The translations under genes were made by a program, and so were the position numbers. Source: Pedobacter lusitanus (GTDB taxonomy: Bacteria; Bacteroidota; Bacteroidia; Sphingobacteriales; Sphingobacteriaceae). Taken from it: DNA of 64,000 bases. Within the stretch, counting starts at the first letter, position 1. Every line of letters starts with the position of its first letter. Positions 63,771 through 64,000 of the stretch are shown here, piece by piece. The stretch spans positions 1,240,001 through 1,304,000 of the forward strand of contig NZ_CP157278.1 in NCBI RefSeq assembly GCF_040026395.1, given 5' to 3'. Below the pieces are notes generated by a model. The model ran no database searches and was not told the DNA's origin. It saw only the letters and a list, made by a program, of their open reading frames with translations.

Positions 63771-64000
63771 ATGAGCGAAAAAAAGTATTATAACTGGCAA
63801 GAAGTACTACATGATGCAAAACTCAGATTGCCTGGCTTCGTTTTCGATTTTATTCATGGAGGAGCAGGCGAAGAGCAATTATTGACACACAGCCGACGGG
63901 TTTTAGATCAGTTATCATTATTACCTCTAGTATTACGTGATACATCCGTACAGTCAACAACTCAGACATTATTTGGCACAAATTACACGCTCCCCATCGC
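63771..64000 (+). CDS. FMN-dependent 2-hydroxy-acid oxidase, hydroxymandelate-oxidase-like (start only)
   Basis: The frame begins at ATG 63771 and runs off the right edge with 76 complete codons. The start LPGFVFDFIHGGAGEEQLL and LLPLVLRDTS and TLFGTNYTLPI match the N-terminus of the glycolate/lactate/mandelate oxidase family. The F/W-DFxxGGxGxE pattern, in place of YDYYxxGA, is the one seen in 4-hydroxymandelate oxidase Hmo. Hmo oxidises 4-hydroxymandelate to 4-hydroxyphenylglyoxylate, the substrate for an HpgT-type aminotransferase, and both partner genes are in this window. Confidence 0.78.
   Translation, partial: MSEKKYYNWQEVLHDAKLRLPGFVFDFIHGGAGEEQLLTHSRRVLDQLSLLPLVLRDTSVQSTTQTLFGTNYTLPI

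Noticed and set aside
1..64000. Insertion sequences, prophage, CRISPR arrays, tRNA or rRNA genes
   Set aside because: No transposase or integrase reading frame, no regularly spaced repeats and no tRNA-like cloverleaf was noticed in reading; a dedicated tRNA scan could still find something.

Overview
The window looks like chromosomal DNA of a member of the Bacteroidota, most likely a soil or freshwater Sphingobacteriales of the Pedobacter/Mucilaginibacter kind. The evidence is AT-rich DNA, a SusC/SusD polysaccharide utilisation locus with a two-component system of the hybrid (HTCS) kind, many lipobox lipoproteins, several TonB-dependent outer-membrane proteins, few Shine-Dalgarno sequences and TAnnTTTG-type -7 boxes. 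The genus is an inference. No rRNA, tRNA, CRISPR array or insertion sequence was recognised.

Layout. 1-5837 (minus strand): the end of a multidrug-type export operon (Crp/Fnr regulator, thioesterase, TolC-like channel, membrane-fusion lipoprotein, two tandem ABC-2 permeases). 6023-11304: housekeeping and scattered genes (efp, YwqK-like lipid-free secreted protein, DUF4180 protein, serine hydrolase lipoprotein, aspartate kinase, lipoprotein). 11392-26906: a polysaccharide utilisation locus (SusC, SusD, DUF3823, GH2, glutaminase-like DUF4965 protein, aldose epimerase) facing a split sensor-kinase/response-regulator pair. 26914-29158: peptide deformylase, 2,3-diaminopropionate ammonia-lyase and a divergent Lrp regulator.

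29155-42753 (minus strand) is the most interesting block. A TonB-dependent receptor, an acyl-AMP ligase, a TauD-like Fe(II) oxygenase, a FcoT-like hot-dog thioesterase and a carrier-protein-bearing NRPS lie in one tight operon. This is the enzyme set (ScoA-ScoE; Rv0097-Rv0101 in Mycobacterium tuberculosis) that makes isonitrile lipopeptides, metal-binding compounds known mainly from Actinobacteria. Here it is joined to an outer-membrane receptor and, just upstream, to a Met/His-rich DJ-1-YHS lipoprotein and two Cys-containing small membrane proteins (one frameshifted), which suggests copper or zinc. I infer a Gram-negative isonitrile metallophore made by the cell and taken up again through the receptor. 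The NRPS is unusual: ACP-KS-ACP-C-A-PCP-TE.

42821-46167: Lrp regulator, ornithine aminotransferase, arginase (arginine/ornithine catabolism) and an M15 peptidase.

46395-64000 looks like the left part of a second, different nonribosomal peptide locus that continues past the right edge: methyltransferases, an outer-membrane barrel protein, an MbtH protein, an HpgT-like aminotransferase, a formyltransferase joined to half a condensation domain, a GT51 transglycosylase with an AsmA-like front, a GT1 glycosyltransferase, an ABC exporter, a polysaccharide deacetylase, a one-domain relative of 4-hydroxymandelate synthase, a GT2-GT2-deacetylase fusion and the start of an FMN-dependent hydroxymandelate-oxidase-like enzyme. 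The HpgT-like, HmaS-like and Hmo-like genes together would form the 4-hydroxyphenylglycine pathway. The main NRPS genes for that locus are not in the window.
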